Shown: in pieces, positions 62,481 to 64,000 of the stretch
How positions within the stretch are numbered: the stretch's first letter is position 1
How the letters are laid out: each line of letters opens with the position of its first letter
NCBI GenBank assembly: GCA_039584685.1
Contig: JBDGXI010000011.1
Location: forward strand, 1 to 64,000
DNA: 64,000 nt
Direction: 5' to 3'
Source of the DNA: Benthicola sp039584685
Lineage (GTDB): Bacteria > Gemmatimonadota > Gemmatimonadetes > Palauibacterales > Palauibacteraceae
Notes under the pieces: model-generated
Told to the model about the DNA's origin: nothing
Database searches by the model: none
What the model saw: only the letters and a program-made list of their open reading frames with translations
Program-made: the position numbers and the translations under genes

Positions 62481-63608
62481 ATGAACGAAGCCACGGACGG
62501 ATTCAGGCTGCTGGCCCGGCTGCGAAGCCTCGAGCTGCAGCTTCGCCACCTGCGAGAGGACTGGCGATCCTTCCGAGATCAGCCCTCTCCGGAGACGTTC
62601 TCCGATGTCCGCCGGCGCTCCCGGCAGTTCTCGGAAGCGCTCGAACAGTGGGGCACCAGCCTGGAGCGGCTTGACGCGTCGGCCGGAGTTGAACTCGCGC
62701 ATCCCGGTCCGGCGGAGGTGCCACGGGATCGCCCTGCGCCGAGAGAGGTCGTGGCTGCCAGCCGGGATCTCGATGCCAAGGTCTGGGAGGCCGCCCGCCG
62801 GTGGAAGGAAGTCCTGGACGCCGAGGAAGCAGAGGATTTGGGAAGCCTGGTCTCGGTGCTCGAGAGCCTGGCCGACCGATCGGCGACGTTGATCATCGCC
62901 CTCGGTGGATCCGTCACCGCCAGCCAGTCTGGCGAGACTCCGTCGAACATCGAACGTGGAGACCCCGAAGTCGCTATTGAAGGGGTCGCAGCCGAGCTGG
63001 AAGGAATGCTGTGGCGCTTACAGGCAGATTGGAATCAGGTGCGCCGAGCGCCCAGCGCCGACCGCGTGCGCCTCCTGCACGAGAGCTTCCGGGTGGCAGC
63101 GGAGACGGCCGCCGAACTGCGCGAACTCCGCAAGCGTGTCGGAAACTCCAGATTCCGCCGGTCGCTTCGGGTGGGGCGGCAGCTCACGGACGGAGTCCAT
63201 TTCCTGCCCTACCGGGACCCGTTCACCGGCGTTTACAACCGGGAGGGTTTCGACGAGCTCGCCGAGGGGGAGCTCAAGCGCTGCCGGAGGTACGGGCGCC
63301 GCTTCGGACTTCTCATCCTCGAGATCTCGCCGCCAGACCTCGCCGGGCTACAGCGTGCAGTGGCTACGGCGCGAGCGGAGCTGCGGGAGTACGACCTGAT
63401 AGCCCGCTACGTAGACGACCTGATCCTGATCGGTATCCCGGAAGGGGGCCCGGGCGCCACACGAAGGGTGGCCAGCCGCGTGCTGAAAGCCCTGCGCGCC
63501 GAGAACATGGGTCGCTGGTTCCGTAGGCTTGCCTATGCGACGCTGCCGGAGGACGGCTCGACCCTCGGAGGCCTGATCGAAGAAGCCCGGACGCGTCTTC
63601 AGCCGTAG
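62481..63608 (+). CDS. degenerate GGDEF-domain protein
   Basis: A 375-residue cytoplasmic protein. The first 230 residues are predicted helical and coiled (RLRSLELQLRHLREDWRSF and AAELRELRKRVG), then a C-terminal GGDEF-like fold (PYRDPFTGVYNREGFDELAE at about residue 240). Where GGDEF should be there is ARYVDDLILIG, so the catalytic acid motif is lost and diguanylate cyclase activity is unlikely; it may act as a regulator or c-di-GMP/GTP sensor. ATG 62481 is a cautious start. Its 3' end overlaps the convergent dehydrogenase gene by 10 bp. Confidence 0.7.
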   Translation: MNEATDGFRLLARLRSLELQLRHLREDWRSFRDQPSPETFSDVRRRSRQFSEALEQWGTSLERLDASAGVELAHPGPAEVPRDRPAPREVVAASRDLDAKVWEAARRWKEVLDAEEAEDLGSLVSVLESLADRSATLIIALGGSVTASQSGETPSNIERGDPEVAIEGVAAELEGMLWRLQADWNQVRRAPSADRVRLLHESFRVAAETAAELRELRKRVGNSRFRRSLRVGRQLTDGVHFLPYRDPFTGVYNREGFDELAEGELKRCRRYGRRFGLLILEISPPDLAGLQRAVATARAELREYDLIARYVDDLILIGIPEGGPGATRRVASRVLKALRAENMGRWFRRLAYATLPEDGSTLGGLIEEARTRLQP

Positions 63609-64000
63609 CAGTCGAGGCCCTCGTCCGGACCCGCCACCGGAATCGACGTCTCGAGGCTCTGGAGCGCCTCCTCCGCCGCCGTGTCCACCTGTCGCAGCGT
63701 CTCGGTCTCGATTCGAAGCAGGACAGCCTCGTTCCACTCTCGTGTATCTGCTCCTGGATCCGCCACCTGGCCTTCCGTCGGAACCAGGTGTCTGTCGAGC
63801 CCCACCAGGTACTCTTCGTACATGCCGATCGGGTCCCGCCGGCCCCAGGTCTCGAAGAGCTCCGGATCCAACATCCGCCTGGCCTCCCGCTCGTCGTGCG
63901 TGGCGTGTCCTCCCATCCGGAAGGTCTCGGCCAGGATCATGACGGGCCCCCTTCCCTCGCGGCACGCAGCGACCGCCCGACGCGCCGCGGCGTGCACGTC
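63599..64000 (-). CDS. pyruvate/2-oxoacid dehydrogenase E1 alpha subunit, C-terminal part
   Basis: Only the C-terminal 133 residues lie in the window; the gene continues beyond base 64000. GPVMILAETFRMGGHATHDE with its R-x-GGH pattern and the following DPELFETWGRRDPIGMYEEY are typical of TPP-dependent E1 alpha subunits. With E1 beta and E2 it oxidises pyruvate or branched 2-oxoacids. The stop is TGA at 63599. Confidence 0.85.
   Translation of the reverse strand, partial: DVHAAARRAVAACREGRGPVMILAETFRMGGHATHDEREARRMLDPELFETWGRRDPIGMYEEYLVGLDRHLVPTEGQVADPGADTREWNEAVLLRIETETLRQVDTAAEEALQSLETSIPVAGPDEGLDCYG

Overview
This is a GC-rich, gene-dense segment of a chromosome from a Gram-negative, outer-membrane-bearing bacterium. 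It carries LptE, an LpxH-like hydrolase, heptose kinase and adenylyltransferase, Mla lipid transport genes and a TonB-dependent receptor. Gene style and content fit the Gemmatimonadota best: long runs of overlapping genes, an HprK-controlled mannose-type PTS in a Gram-negative, B12-dependent methylmalonyl-CoA mutase, selenocysteine machinery, and a cory-CC-star/ArsA/CstA cluster. That assignment is inference; no rRNA or other decisive marker is present.

Left end (1-5.2 kb): a tRNA-Pro whose 3' end is repeated about 80 bp downstream, then a minus-strand operon. In transcription order it is ECF sigma, zinc anti-sigma, a small protein ending in Cys-Cys, an ArsA/Get3-like ATPase and a CstA-family carrier. 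From 5.3 to 11.4 kb lie rdgB, ctaB, a heptose-1-P adenylyltransferase, a cation/proton antiporter, lptE, a lipoprotein and a thioesterase. From 11.5 to 20 kb are an LpxH-like hydrolase, murI, a DUF5683-like protein, a selenocysteine tRNA (selC), ridA, fhs and heptose kinase on the minus strand, then mlaEFD on the plus strand and greA. At 20.2-24.3 kb are tmRNA with its terminator, a PtsN-like EIIA with a zinc-ribbon partner, and selB-recO.

24.4-30.6 kb is a cobalamin regulon on the minus strand: promoter, cobalamin riboswitch, a hairpin that can hide the ribosome site of a TTG-started btuF, then btuC, btuD, btuB and a propeller-like lipoprotein that may be a BtuG counterpart. 30.6-34.8 kb holds a secreted membrane-anchored protein, a DUF151 nuclease, ahcY and metK. 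34.8-40.5 kb is a complete phosphotransferase system: EI, HPr, mannose-family IID, IIC, IIB and IIA, HPr kinase and HPF. 40.5-56.8 kb is one nearly unbroken operon-like run: glycosyltransferase, nusB, ribH, ribBA, ribE, ribD, purM, argS, fmdB, methylmalonyl-CoA mutase, a biotinyl protein, an RNA methyltransferase, biotin carboxylase, carboxyltransferase and a periplasmic-binding lipoprotein. 56.8-62.3 kb is rpsA, cmk, aroA and rnz. The right end has a degenerate GGDEF protein and the 3' part of a pyruvate/2-oxoacid dehydrogenase E1 alpha gene.

Functional links: the B12 uptake genes supply the cofactor of the methylmalonyl-CoA mutase; the biotin carboxylase and carboxyltransferase make its substrate from propionyl-CoA; metK and ahcY run the SAM/SAH cycle; selC and selB imply selenoproteins, but selA, selD and a recognisable selenoprotein lie outside the window. 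No insertion sequence, prophage gene or CRISPR array was seen, and no stretch longer than about 300 bases lacks a gene.
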